Shown: in pieces, positions 1-10,498 of the stretch
Numbering within the stretch: position 1 is the first letter of the stretch
Layout: each line of letters opens with the position of its first letter
Source of the DNA: Ettlia oleoabundans
Lineage: Eukaryota; Chlorophyta; Chlorophyceae; Chlamydomonadales
Length of the DNA stretch: 15,646 bases
NCBI GenBank assembly: GCA_019693395.1
Contig: JAAMXP010002451.1
Location: 1-15,646, forward strand
Reading direction: 5' to 3'
Translations under genes and position numbers: made by a program
The notes under the pieces: generated by a model
What the model was told of the DNA's origin: nothing
Database searches by the model: none
The model's input: the letters and a program-made list of their open reading frames with translations, nothing else

Positions 1-642
1 GGGCCGTGGAGGGGGGGTACATGTATACCAACGTTGAAGAGCCGTAAACACCTTGGGTAGGAGGCAATTGAAGCGCATTATTGAAAGCAAAGGAAGAACA
101 AGCTGAAGAAACAACCTAGCAGCATCAGGAACATTGGGGCGGGACTGAAACAGGCAGGTGAATAGGTCAAGGCTGAAAGTTACCCAAAAACGTCAAACAA
201 TCAAATGCAAGTGGAAGACACTACATCTAGGTGAAATGGGGTGAACGTTCAGGTCAGTGCATTTGGTAAACTTGAAACCCGAGTTTGCCATAACTGCAGG
301 GCTGCTTGTCAGCAACTGCCTCCTCTTCAAGTTGCCAATCGATGGACTGGCAGGGCCAAGAACAGCCAGCCGTACTAAGGGCCAGGATTAGTGCTTGGCC
401 AAGACATCATCGGATGCGAAGGCTAAACGTGCGCAGCGGCTGCTCCCCAATTCCGTCTGGTTGACCTGTAAGGACAGGCCCAAGCAAGGTGGCGCCATCC
501 CGGGCGGTAGAGAGTGGGCGTGAGCAGCTGGCGCGCTGGGCACAGCACGCTGACAATCAACCAAAACCCACGACGTTTCGGAGTTCCACAGGGGCCAAGG
601 CTCCCGCTTGCGTGCTGCAGACACAAATGGGCATAGGACGCT
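1..642. other. No gene recognised; 5' edge of window
   Basis: The first ~400 bases are visibly richer in A on the plus strand than the rest of the window and contain no long ORF with coding character. Both strands were read. ORFs at 388-656 (minus) are short, overlap one another in different frames and have no recognisable motif. There is no TGTAA or TTACA poly(A) signal here that would mark the end of a neighbouring gene. It may be intergenic, UTR or intron of a gene lying outside the window. Confidence 0.4.
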
Positions 643-933
643 TCAGCCCGCTTCACCTGCTGCCTTTGCCACGTCGCTCAGTTGATCTCGCCTGTTGAAG
701 AACCAGGCGGAAAACCCCAGTCCCACCGCCATTCCGTGCGAAAACGGGTGTTTGAGCACTGCCAGCAACACCATGCCGTGTTGGTGACGATGCAAAAGAC
801 GAGACTGGAAGTCACAATCCATGGGTACATACGCAGCGGCAATTGTCAGTGCTGGGTTGATGGCGACTTGCCTGCTAGCAGCGCTGGCGCCCGTACCTGG
901 CCCCCATATACTGGTCCCAGCCTGAGATTTCAT
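643..933 (-). CDS. Candidate small membrane protein ORF (weak)
   Basis: This is a minus-strand ORF of 96 codons starting at ATG 933 (an upstream alternative-start extension to 978 looks unrelated) and ending in TGA at 643-645. The central part, residues ~53-79, is hydrophobic (GMVLLAVLK...GMAVGLGFSAWFF) and is followed by a basic NRR, as for a single membrane span with a cytosolic or matrix tail. The composition is more protein-like than that of other ORFs in this region. I do not recognise a family. It could be a complete small gene, the last exon of a spliced gene (possible donor where AAAGCAGCAG meets GTGAAG near the end), or chance. No poly(A) signal was found downstream, which lowers confidence. 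It would lie head to head with the deacetylase gene. Confidence 0.25.
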   Translation of the reverse strand: MKSQAGTSIWGPGTGASAASRQVAINPALTIAAAYVPMDCDFQSRLLHRHQHGMVLLAVLKHPFSHGMAVGLGFSAWFFNRRDQLSDVAKAAGEAG

Positions 934-1257
934 GCATCCCTTAATCAGGATAGGTGCCGAACAGACCCCACACGCCACTCATATGCCTGGCAACCGTACC
1001 GTCGACAAGATGTGGACGGTTCATCTTCGCTAGGGCGCCACAGTTAGTATGAAACACCCCAAGCCGTCACGGTCACACCCAACGGGCATGTCACACGCTG
1101 CATATAGCCATAGAAAGCTCAGGTACCCTGACATGCAACTTGCTTCAATTTACAGATGACCTCAACGTAATCCACCACTAACACAGGGGTTTGCTGGCCA
1201 GGAAAGTACGCTAGACTTGGCACGCTACGTGGCCTAGCACAGGTCGCCGTGCGCATG

Positions 1258-2025
1258 GCAGGCCGCTGGCTCGGACCAAGCTTTGAAGGTGCATTGCGTG
1301 CGTTGACCACCCCGGTTCGCTGCTTGCTGGTTCTCTTGGTGCAAACTGTGCGAAATCCAGGATTTGCTGCCCCAGTGGGCTACCACGCTGTGCGGCCCTC
1401 GGCACCGCTGGGCCCGCTGCAGCCAGCCTGGCCAGTGCTCCCTATTTACACGCCCACTCGCGCCTTTTTTCGCTTATTCTGCCTTTAGGCAGTCCTTTAC
1501 CCTTTAAGGACCCACCGCGCGTTTAACCGCCCTGCTTTGTTCCTGTTATTTTACTTCCCCGCCTGTGCTGCTCCTCACCCCGCCGCTGCGGCGCTACAGC
1601 AACTGCCAGGCAATTCACAAACAGAGCCGGCGGCGGGAGCGCCCCAGTTGCGCGCAGCTGCGGCGGGCCCCCGTCCAGGTGCGCGGGCTCGGTAAGGCGT
1701 CTGGGCGCCTGCGGGGAGCGCGGCGGGGCGCTTCCTTGACGCTACCGAAGCTCGCGGGGCTGAGGGAGGGAGCATCCGGCGCTTGCGGGGCAGCGCTGGT
1801 GCAGCGCTGCTCCATCACGCAAGAGTCTAGAGCGGCTTGCTTGCGCGCTTGTCCGTCCGGGTGGGGCTGAAGCGCTGTCGCTTGTAGCAACCCTGTGGGG
1901 TCCCATCAGCGACTGTCCAGGGCTGCTGGTGAAAGGCAGCCACATCGCCGCCCCGCCGCTCTCCGTTTGCCGCGCGCGTTGCGCTGCGGCCAACCACACA
2001 TATTTGTGCCGGTCGCAGGCCAGCG
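1258..2025 (+). promoter_or_regulatory. Promoter / 5' leader region of the deacetylase gene
   Basis: From 1258 to 2025 the plus strand contains no ATG at all, so 2026 is the first ATG for about 770 nt. This supports it as the initiation codon and is consistent with a long 5' leader within this interval. The segment 1441-1560 is pyrimidine-rich, with two small adjacent hairpins, and could hold the transcription start. No clear TATA box was identified. The plus ORF at 1565-1870 and the minus ORF at 1742-2293 use this region but show only Arg/Ala/Pro-rich chance translation. Confidence 0.4.
1479..1511 (+). repeat. Two adjacent short inverted repeats
   Basis: CTGCC-TTTA-GGCAG at 1479-1492 is followed immediately by GTCCTT-8 nt-AAGGAC at 1492-1511. 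These are perfect stems of 5 and 6 bp. They lie upstream of the deacetylase start, in a pyrimidine-rich stretch. The function is unknown and they may be fortuitous. Confidence 0.3.
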
Positions 2026-5000
2026 ATGGCCTCGGAGGCAGACAGTGGCCGGCCGCCAAGCCCAGCCAGGCTGCCCGCCGGGATGCAGCTGGCTGGCGAG
2101 CATCCAGCGGGAGCCCTGATGCACCCGGCCGTGCCTCGGCCTGCTGACGCAACGCGCTCCGCAGCGTTGCCAACGGATTCGCCAGCCGCAGAGCAGCTTG
2201 AAAGGCAGGTCTTGAAAGGCAGCAGCGATGATATGCCGGTGGATGCAGAGGAGCACCAGCAGCAGCCGTTGTCACGCAGTCAGAGCCCCGCACAGAGTAG
2301 CGGTCTTGCCATGGCGGCGGCTCTTAAGCCGCAGTGCCCCGAGCAGCAGCCGGCATCAGGCTTTGTGCCGTTGAGCGAGCTGGGTGGCGGCAGCGGTCGT
2401 TCCACAGCTGCAGTGTCGCTGCAGCAGGAGCCGCCGTCCATTGGCTCGGGCAGCTCAGAGGAAGAGCCGTCCAGTAGCCCGGTGGAGCGCCCTGTCAGCG
2501 CCATGGGCTATGAGAGCGGTGACGACATGGATGTGCTTACCATGCCGCACTGCACCAACTGCACTGGCAAGCTGGTCACCCACATGTGCATGGTGAGCAT
2601 GTGATGCAACATGTTGTAGTTCAAATGGCGTGCTGCGCGGTCGGCAAGTCGGCAACTGCTGCCAACGCAATTTATCCTGTCGGTGGCATTTTTGTTCGAT
2701 CCTTGTTTGGTGCTGCGGTCAATGCCTGCGGGTCAATGGCCTTCCACTGCTGCTTCTTTTGCTGCTCCTGCGCTGCCTGCAGGATTGCGGTCACATGTTG
2801 TCGCACAACGACGAAATTTTCCACCCAACTGTGGCGTCCACCGCCGCTCTGCACCGCCCGCGGCTGCAGGTGTGCGCTGCGGCCGCATTTGGTGGCCAAT
2901 GAAATCGTTTTTTGTACGCAGCTTGTCTGCAAGCATGTTAAGGACATCCTTCTAATGTGCTATTGCCTCTTTAATCACGTCACTGTGCTCTGTAGCTGCA
3001 CAATGCGTCCATCTGTTGTTTTTGGCTGCCAACTGCCATGTTCCCCTCCACAGGGCGATGCGCTTACTGTGATCTGCTGGGACGAGCGTATGGAGCTGCA
3101 TGAGGAGGTGGGCGGTAGCGGGCTGCACCCAGAACGCCCTGACCGCGTGCGTGCCGTGATGGCACGCCTGGTTGCCGCGGAGCTGGAGGGACGGTGCCGA
3201 CGGCTGCCAGCGCGGGAGGCTACAGCTGCTGAGATTGAGGCCTGCCACATCCCTGAGCTGCTGGAGGCCATTGATCTGCTGTCAGAGCAGTCGCGGCTGC
3301 ACGGCAATGCCGGCATGCACTTCTCGTCAGGTGCGCGCCGCTGTTATGAGCGGTGGGCTGACTGTGCTGGTTGCCATGACACCATGAGGGAAGCATCAAG
3401 GGCTGGTATATGGATGCAAGGATCGATGGAAAGATGGCAGCACGGTATGACTGGCCGAAGTGTGCACTCAAACCTGCAGTTGCCCCGACCCTCTTGTCAG
3501 CATACTAATTTTCCGGCTTTCCATGTGCCTGCACTGTAATGTGCTGCAGATACCTATGTGAACCAGCACACCGCAATGTGTGCCAAGCTATCAGCCGGGG
3601 CATGCGTGGATGTGTCAGCAGCTGTAATGCGTGGGGAGGCGCGTGCGGGCGTGGCAGTTGTGCGACCACCTGGGCACCATGCGGAGAGCAACACCGCCAT
3701 GGGCTTCTGCTTCTTCAACAACGCAGGCATCGCCGCGCGTGCAGCGCAGGTGCGTGGGTAAACAGAGCCTGTGCTTTTGTACTGGTGGGCTGGTAGTGGA
3801 CAAGCAGTGGCGTGGCGCTGCTTGTGATACTCCTTCTGCTCTGCTGTAAGCTGCTTCCCTGCCATTTTGAGGATTGAGGGCTATGTTTTGATTGAACGGT
3901 CTTCACGTCTGCCCTTCCCTCCTCCCTGTTGTATTGGCTGGGTGCTGTATATGTGAGTTGTTATTGGCTGTATGTGAGTTGCTGGGTCCAATGCTACTTG
4001 TATCGCAGGTCGCTGGTGCTGAGCGTGTGCTGGTGCTGGACTGGGATGTGCACCACGGCAACGGCACGCAGCACATTTTTGAAGCCGACCCCTCCGTGCT
4101 CTACATGTCGCTGCACCGATATGACGGGTGTGGGCACTGTTCAAGCACGTTGAACATGCTTGTAAATGTGTTTCAAGAAGATGAGAGCTGGCAGCCTAGT
4201 TAGACTGCTGCGTGGGTACTTGCGAGGGTAGAACGTGCTGTGTACAGACATTGCACCTGGCGGTCTGCCTGTTCAGCATGGCTCCTTGCTATCCATTGGT
4301 TACTCACGTTATGTGCTTCCCTTCGTTCCGCCCCCGCAGTGGCTCCTTCTACCCTGGCACTGGCGCGGCACATGAGGTTGGGGAGGGCCGTGGCGAGGGC
4401 TACAGTGTCAACGTGCCCTGGCCCTGTGGCGGCATGCGCAATGGCGACTACCTGGCCGCCTTCCAGCATGTGGTGCTGCCCATCGCCTATGGTGAGCGCA
4501 AAGTGCCACCCACTGCGCTGCGGCGGCGGCAGGAACCAGTCATGGCGGTCGCTCAGTGTCGCCATACTAGGTTATTGGGGGTATTTCTCTGCTCGCGCTC
4601 TTGTTTGCTCTGTCCGTCCGAGTTTCAGATCTACTCCATTTCAGGTGTGCCTGGCTGGTAAGTAGTGAGCGCAGCTGCGCCCAACTCTTTGCGCTTTTCC
4701 GGCAACATTCTGTTTACCATGGTGCTGCGCCTCCCTTCCTCGCTACAGAGTACGCGCCGGACCTCATCATCATCTCAGCCGGCTTTGATGCCGCTGACGG
4801 CGACCCTATTGGCGGCTGCCACCTCACCCCAGAGTGCTACGCACACATGGCTGCACAACTGCAGGTGGGGAGGAGGGGGGCCCTGCTGCCCTTCATGCGC
4901 ACAGCATATTCAATTCCCTGCATATACATGGCCAATCATCTTTGTTGGGGCTGGTTTCCAGCTTGGCATCTGCAACAGAGCAGCTACTTGTGAAACACTT

Positions 5001-6886
5001 TCCGAAAATGTGTGTTTGCCTCCTGCCGACAGCTTGCAAAGTTGGGCCGCGTCATGTGTTGTGCTGACTCTTGCATGGCATTGGTTTTTTTCTGTGTCTG
5101 CAGCTCGTGGCACCAACTGTGGCGCTGCTGGAGGGGGGCTACAACTTGTTGTCCACAGCCAAGGGAACAGAGGCTGTGGTCCGAGTGCTGCTGGGCGAGC
5201 GGCCACCACCGCTGCCAGCCAGCGAGCAGGCGCCATGCGAGTACGCCATGTCCGCGGTGGCGCAGGTGCGGGCCGGTTGCCTGTAGGTTGGTAGTTTTGT
5301 TGGGAGGGAGCCTGATTGCTAGCACTGTGGGGTGACTGCGTGCTGTGACCTGCTCTGCATCAAGCTGCAGCGGACTGTACGTCGTGCTGGTTGTGAAAGC
5401 CAGCTGTTGCGTTACGATGCTTGGTCGGGCCGGAAGCGGCAGCACAGCCTTGTGTGACACAAGGCGGCTTGAGTAATAGCCCCTCTGGCAAGCCCCTCTG
5501 TTGTCCCGACCCGTGTATCCATTGTTCTGTTGCCGCCCCCCTATCCTTGGCAGGTCATGCGCATCCAGGCGCGCTACTGGGAGTGCATGCGTGGCCTGGT
5601 GCAGCAGCAGTTCAGGGTGCTTGCAGCGGCTAAGAAACGCCAGGAGCAGCTAGCTGCCATGGCACAGCGCCGTGCTGAGGCGGCGGCTGCCGCGGTCGCC
5701 ACCCGGCCGGTGCTGGGACTGGGTACCAGCCTATACGGCGATCAGGACGATGGCGGTGGCCTGTTTGGCGACCATGCTGATGGGGAGGTGACGGACGACC
5801 TGGAGGATGCCCTTATGGGAGACGATTTGCCACACATGCCGCGCCAGCACCGGCCCCCGTATTCCAGCATGGACGGCCTTGATGAGGCCGAAGCAGACAC
5901 GCCCCACCAGGGTGAGTGGTGGCTGTGCTGTGAGCAGCCATCTATATCAGGCTTGTAGTTGGCATGTCGCCACGAAGTGGCCACAGTGCGTTGATTCGTT
6001 CGCTGCACCCAGGGAAGGTGGCTGGCCTGGTTGCCCAGGCTGACTGTTTTGCTTCTCGGCATTATAGTTCCTGAGCACTGTTACGCCAGCTGCAGGAAGC
6101 ACACCAGGCTTACGTGGCCTCCTCATAAACCCTTGCATGCTTATTCTTTTGTTCTCCGCTCGTGCAGAGTTTCGCGGTGGCAGCGGCTGGGAGTCTGATG
6201 CTGACCTGGCATCTTCATCCTCGGAAGACGAGGGTGAGGAGCTGACCCAGGGTGGCAGCGACAATGAGGAGCAGCAGGACGCCGCAGCAGAGCAGCAGGA
6301 GCATGCTGGTGCTGGCTTGAGTGGCGGGGTGCTGCACAGTGGCGATGGCAGTGTCGGCGGCAATAGTGGGGCCTACGCCTCTGATGCCAGCCCCCTTCAC
6401 ATGGCCCCCGCGGAGCGCCTGCCATCAGACACCGCCCCCTTGAGCGACAGCGAGGCCCCTGGCTCCGGCACCGCGTCCCACGGCAGCCTCCAGCGGTCTG
6501 CTGGTTCTGCAGGCCTGACCTCCGCCAGCCTGTCTCCTGCCGCCATCACGCCCAATGGCGCCGCCACCCTTGCGCCTGAGCAGAGCTTGGATGCCTCAGC
6601 ATGCCCGCTGCCAGAGGAAGTTGCAGCACCGCCGCCTCCTCCTCCAAAGCCTGTGTTGCAGCTGGCACCAGCAGCAGGCAGGGAGGCTTCACCAGATGCC
6701 GATGCGGGATGTTGGAGGAGCCTGGCTGTGAAGCAGGTGGTGCTGAAGCGCCCCGGCCACCCGCCCCACCAGCGTCTCTCCCCTGCACTTGTGGATGAGG
6801 ACGCCATGCAGCTGCTGCACCCTTCGGAGCAGCAGGCGCAGCCCACCATCAGCGCCGAGCGCGCAGTTCCACAACATGAACAGTAG
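2026..6886 (+). CDS. Class II histone deacetylase (HDA5/HDA18-like), 9 exons
   Basis: This gene encodes a zinc-dependent lysine deacetylase, expected to remove acetyl groups from histones or other proteins in nucleus or cytosol. The exon model is 2026-2592, 3054-3330, 3550-3749, 4009-4127, 4340-4491, 4749-4864, 5104-5265, 5554-5911 and 6168-6886. All introns are GT-AG, all phases match, and the product is 889 aa. Residues 1-185 are a Ser/Pro/Gln-rich leader ending in a Cys cluster (CTNC...HMC). The catalytic domain spans ~192-520. The [11 protein letters not shown] motif opens it. The active-site His pair is in RPPGHHAE (H324, H325). The zinc ligands are D361 and H363 in [11 protein letters not shown] plus D452 in ISAGFDA. 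The catalytic Tyr is Y490 in LLEGGYN, so the enzyme should be active. A helix-rich segment (~532-580) and long acidic, Ser-rich and then Pro/Ala-rich tails (to 889) follow; [10 protein letters not shown] resembles a CK2 site. The plant HDA5/18 class is the closest match known to me. The start is the first ATG after a long ATG-free leader. Confidence 0.93.
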
Positions 6887-7630
6887 CTGTGAGCTCACGG
6901 CTGCTGCAATTTACATACAACCCTCTGGGCAGGCTGTTGGGTGGGGCCCACCAGCCCCACCCCCTTGCTGCCTGCACCCCCTTGTGTCCCCCATCAGATT
7001 CCTTGCTTCGTTTTACTTGAATCATGGCGTGGGCTGTTGGCAAAGCAGTACTGCCGATGGGATGATATGATGGTTCGCTGCCACGCCGCCCCCTCGTGCC
7101 CACCCAATCCTCTTTACTCCTGCCAGCGCCGCAGCCCCCTGGCGGGGGCGGGTGACTGGAATGCTCGGTTGACCTGCGTAGCACCGCTGACGGGGTGCTG
7201 GCAGAGCGGCTAGCGGGGCAACACGCACCCCACTTGTGCTAGCCGCGCCTGCACCAAGCACCCTATGTTTCATTGACCCCATCACCGCCTTACAAATTCC
7301 CCCCAAAAATGTACCACCCCAGCGCTTTGTTCTGTCCTTCTGTTCCCCTTGCCACCTACCTTCATGCTTGTTCATCGTGCCCCCATTCCTTCTGTCCATT
7401 CCCCCAATCCTTCTCCCGCCTCACACACCACCATCAGCGGTTCTTACCTCAACCCGTGCTCTACCTCACTACACCCGCACCACAAGTTTTTTCGGCACAT
7501 TTGATCGCCTCTCTTGCACCGAGAGTGCCGACGTACCTGGCCAAGAGTCTTCGTTTATGCCCCCTCAGATATCACAAACCAATTCGTTCTGTCTTGCAAC
7601 CCATTGGCAGGTGTAAACCTCACTCAGTAC
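6887..7630 (+). other. Deacetylase 3' UTR, pyrimidine-rich
   Basis: No gene is seen between the TAG at 6884-6886 and ~7630. From about 7255 to 7495 the plus strand is dominated by C and T, with many CCTTC/CCCC runs. The first TGTAA after the stop is at 7612-7616, which gives a 3' UTR of about 730-745 nt. The ORFs at 7236-7653 (two plus frames) are Pro/Ser/His-rich translations of this tract and are not credible proteins. Confidence 0.5.
7612..7616 (+). terminator. Poly(A) signal TGTAA of the deacetylase gene
   Basis: TGTAA is the canonical green-algal polyadenylation signal, with cleavage usually ~10-20 nt further on. This is the only plus-strand copy between the deacetylase stop and the OTU gene end. 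Confidence 0.5.
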
Positions 7631-7852
7631 ATAACAGGCAACCAATGTTCTAAGGCAGACAGTACAGAAAGACGGTTAGCAAAACAGAGGCGTGATCCAG
7701 CAGGGTCATCAAGGAATAAGTGCCAGGTTGGGCTAGGGAAGTACGGAAAACTTCATACAAGCTTGGTAGCAGGCTTGGCTAATTGGCTGGACTATTGCTG
7801 TATGGTTGTTTGCCTGGCCCATGCAGAAAAAGCGCAGCATACACTGCATGCG

Positions 7853-7857
7853 TTACA
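7853..7857 (-). terminator. TGTAA overlapping the OTU stop codon
   Basis: The last sense codon and the stop read GTG TAA, which contains TGTAA. No other minus-strand TGTAA occurs until 7294-7290, inside the deacetylase 3' UTR. Either this copy serves as the poly(A) signal, giving a 3' UTR of about 10-20 nt, or the distal one does and the two transcripts overlap by several hundred nt. Confidence 0.3.
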
Positions 7858-10146
7858 CCAGGGAGCGTGACCCAAGTAGCAACCGGTGCAAGCGGCGACT
7901 GCCTAGCAGCTTGTCGTTAGGGAGGGGTGGCGGGGGCTCGTCTGCATGGTGGAGTGAATTGTAGTGAATCTGCAACACAAAAGGCAGCAAAATGGGGGCA
8001 ATCATGTATCCGGGACAGGCAAGCCAGATAGACAGTGATCCAACCAGCAACGGGGTAACAGAAGGGGTGGAAACCTTGCACTGAGTGGATAGGACAGCAT
8101 GCAGCGCTGTCAGGTTGGAAAGCAGAAGCACTGCGCTGCATGGTGTGAGGCGTTGGATGCTGAGAATCAATGAGCGATGTGGCATACGCACCTCTGCCCA
8201 GAAGCTCAGCCACAGCACGCGGCTGCTGCGCTGCTGCTGGGGCTCAATCCACAGCATGGGCGTGGATTTGTAGGAGGAAATGATCATTATTCTGAGCCCA
8301 TAGTAATCGGCAGCAGCCTGCAGCACCCAAAAGACAGTAGGCTGCAGTTGCATATGATGCTGTGGAATGAGGTATGCACATGGCTAAGCAGTGGTGCTGT
8401 AGCCGCATCAGCCCAATGCTGTAGAATTGCCACTAATCACGCAACAGGCGGCTGCAGGTGCCACTTAATACTAACAAGACAGCAGGACAGCTCTGCTGGG
8501 GGGCAACTCAAACCAGCCTGCATGCTGCTGTTACCGGACCTTCCTCCCACCTACAAAAACACGGCCCGTGCCCCACCTGCAGCGTGACATGGTCCCCCCA
8601 TGTACCGCTGCGTGCCATGTCAGCGCAGTACAGCTGGTAATCTCCAGGTACAAAGCCACAGTACCGCTCCGGATCGTGAGCCAGCTGGCGGCACACGCAC
8701 TCACGCACAAAGCCGTGCAGGTGGGGTGTCCTGCACGACACGCATGGCAGGCACACAACAGCACCCCAAGGGCAACAATCAGATGCGCGTTCCTTTAATA
8801 CCAGCCCTCTCCACAGCACAGCGGGGAATGGCGCTGCGAATGAGCACAACGAGCACACACATACATCCAGCAGCAGCCCCGAGCCCTGGCCTGCACCTGA
8901 AGAGCTGGTCAGACAGGGCCCTGAACTGGCAGTTGCCGTCGCCCTCCACCTTCCTTTCCACCAGGCAGTACAGGTTCAGCCGCTCCTCAAGCCTTGCCCG
9001 CCTCACATTGCTCGACTCCAGCTCCTCGCCATCGTCAGCAGCAGCCGCCTTTATGCTGCTGTTGACTCGCGGCAGGAGCTGCACGCAGGTCAGGCTCACC
9101 ATGGGTAACATGGGTGGGGTTCAATGCCCTGCCGACTGTTTGGTGGAGTGCAATACCATGCGGCTGACAATGCGGGTAGGAAAGCATACAGAGGGAGCAT
9201 GGTACCGCTAATCCACCAATGCGAATGCAGGAAGGCCCGCATGGGCCCTCAACAGCAAGACCACTGCTTACAGTATGCCACAGAGATGAGCGCATGACAT
9301 ACTCGGACAGGTTCAGTTGCGGGTTGGTGGCCTCACCTTTGTGAGAGACATGCCCTGGAGGAGCGTGTATGACAGCGTGCGCACAAGAGGGGAGTCTGTG
9401 AGCAGCGATGGCAGCTTGGTTAGCCGCTCTGCACTTAAAGGGCAGGCAAGGCGGCGTAGGATGATGAGTGTCGCACCGACAAGGTGGCAGAGGGAAAGAC
9501 ACAAGGCAGGAGCAGCAAGCTGTGACCAGCGTGCAAGAGCGCTGTTGCACTCAGTGTGAGTTCAGCAACCGCAATAAAGCATTGGTCGTTTCTCCAGGTG
9601 GGTCTCGCAACAATCACTAATATTTGAGTATAGCTGAGGGTCTTGAATGCAAACCTGAATTGAATCACCCCTCCACAAAAACAGCACCCATAACGCAAGC
9701 AGCCGACCTTGCTGCTCCCTGGACAGCTCCTTCAGCTCCTGATCATGCAGGCCATGAGCCGCCTGGTCCCCCTGCTCATGTTCCAGGTTCTCAGCTTTGT
9801 GCGATGCAAGTGGCGGCGGCTGCTCCCCTTGCTGCAGTTGCTGCGGCTCGGAATGCCAGCTGGCCACCTCCCCAGGGGGCAAGGGCGGGGCTGACGGCTG
9901 CGCGACGTCCTGGCTCTTTTCATCCTGCACTTTGCTGTCGACTACCTCTACCACGCTGTCTGTGCTGCGCCTTGTCGCATCCCCAGCTGTCCTGTCGCGG
10001 CCTGTAGAGTCTGCGGGGGCTGCTGCAGCCTGCTGTTCGTCTTCTTCCAGAGCGCGCGCTATCGCCTCATCGCAATCGGTAAAGGCATTCCCGGCATGGT
10101 GGGATACAATCACTACATCCACTGTAGTGTCTGCATTGGACGCCAT
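7853..10146 (-). CDS. OTU-family cysteine deubiquitinase (plant OTU9-12-like), 6 exons
   Basis: This gene encodes a cysteine protease that cleaves ubiquitin from proteins or chains, probably cytosolic. The exons on the minus strand are 10146-9708, 9428-9337, 9078-8897, 8730-8577, 8317-8192 and 7969-7853. All introns are GT-AG, phases close, and the product is 369 aa. Residues 1-40 include an acidic helix (DEAIARALEEDE) slightly like a ubiquitin-interacting motif. Residues 40-177 are a Gln/Pro/Ser-rich linker. The OTU domain (~205-345) contains YCLVERKVEGDGNCQFRALS, with catalytic Asp224 and Cys227. It then has FVRECVCRQL, GTWGDHVTLQ, and WAEIHYNS with catalytic His333. These blocks align by eye with plant OTU proteins (VEGDGNCQFRSLSDQLY, GEWGDHVTLQAAAD, SFWAEVHYNS). 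The tail after the His is short (~36 aa). Exon 2 (31 aa) is conserved only in phase, and its exact edges are the least certain part. The gene converges with the deacetylase gene. Confidence 0.93.
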
Positions 10147-10396
10147 GTGTCGGTCCTGCCGCTACTGTCTGGCTGCTGTGTTCCGGCCTGCCCGCAAGGA
10201 GGCGCCGTTGTGCCGCTTCGCAGCGGTTGTCGGCTTGCTCCTGCCTGCTGCGCTTGTCAGTAACACAGTGAGAGGGAATGACACCCGACAATGCTGTCAA
10301 AAAGCGTTTTTCTCCGGAAACTCGGCTGGTTTCGAGAGCTATGTTCTTGAGTCCAGGGTTAGGTGCGCTCAGGAGCACAACTTAAGGCATTCATAC

Positions 10397-10498
10397 TCAT
10401 GTCGAGAGAATGCGAATGCTCAAACGGCCAAACGCGGGCAGTGTCGACAGTGCCGCCACATCAGCGGTGCCCACAAGGCGCCGCTCGTCACTCAGCAT
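10397..10498 (-). other. Candidate uORF in the OTU 5' leader
   Basis: An ATG at 10498 opens a 33-codon ORF that ends in TGA at 10399-10397, upstream of the OTU start codon and downstream of a TATAAA box. Its translation (MLSDERRLVGTADVAALSTL...) is unusually protein-like. The same frame continues upstream, after one TAG at 10522-10520, as FLRHVEQLAKVPDF, which sits between a good acceptor (CCTCAG at 10583) and a good donor (GTAAGC at 10540). It could be a regulatory uORF, a 5' exon, a decayed gene fragment or chance. Confidence 0.25.

Noticed and set aside
1742..2293. 183-codon minus-strand ORF
   Set aside because: It overlaps the deacetylase leader and exon 1, has no motif, and has the random Ala/Arg/Pro composition expected of GC-rich DNA.
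4665..5294. 209-codon plus ORF
   Set aside because: It runs through deacetylase exons 6 and 7 and an intron in the wrong frame.
7514..7870. 118-codon plus ORF in the convergent zone
   Set aside because: It spans the deacetylase poly(A) signal and runs into the OTU last exon, with no recognisable sequence features.
10067..10378. 103-codon minus ORF just upstream of the OTU start
   Set aside because: It is in a different frame from the OTU protein, which has its own ATG at 10146 opening a family-like N-terminus; treated as leader sequence.
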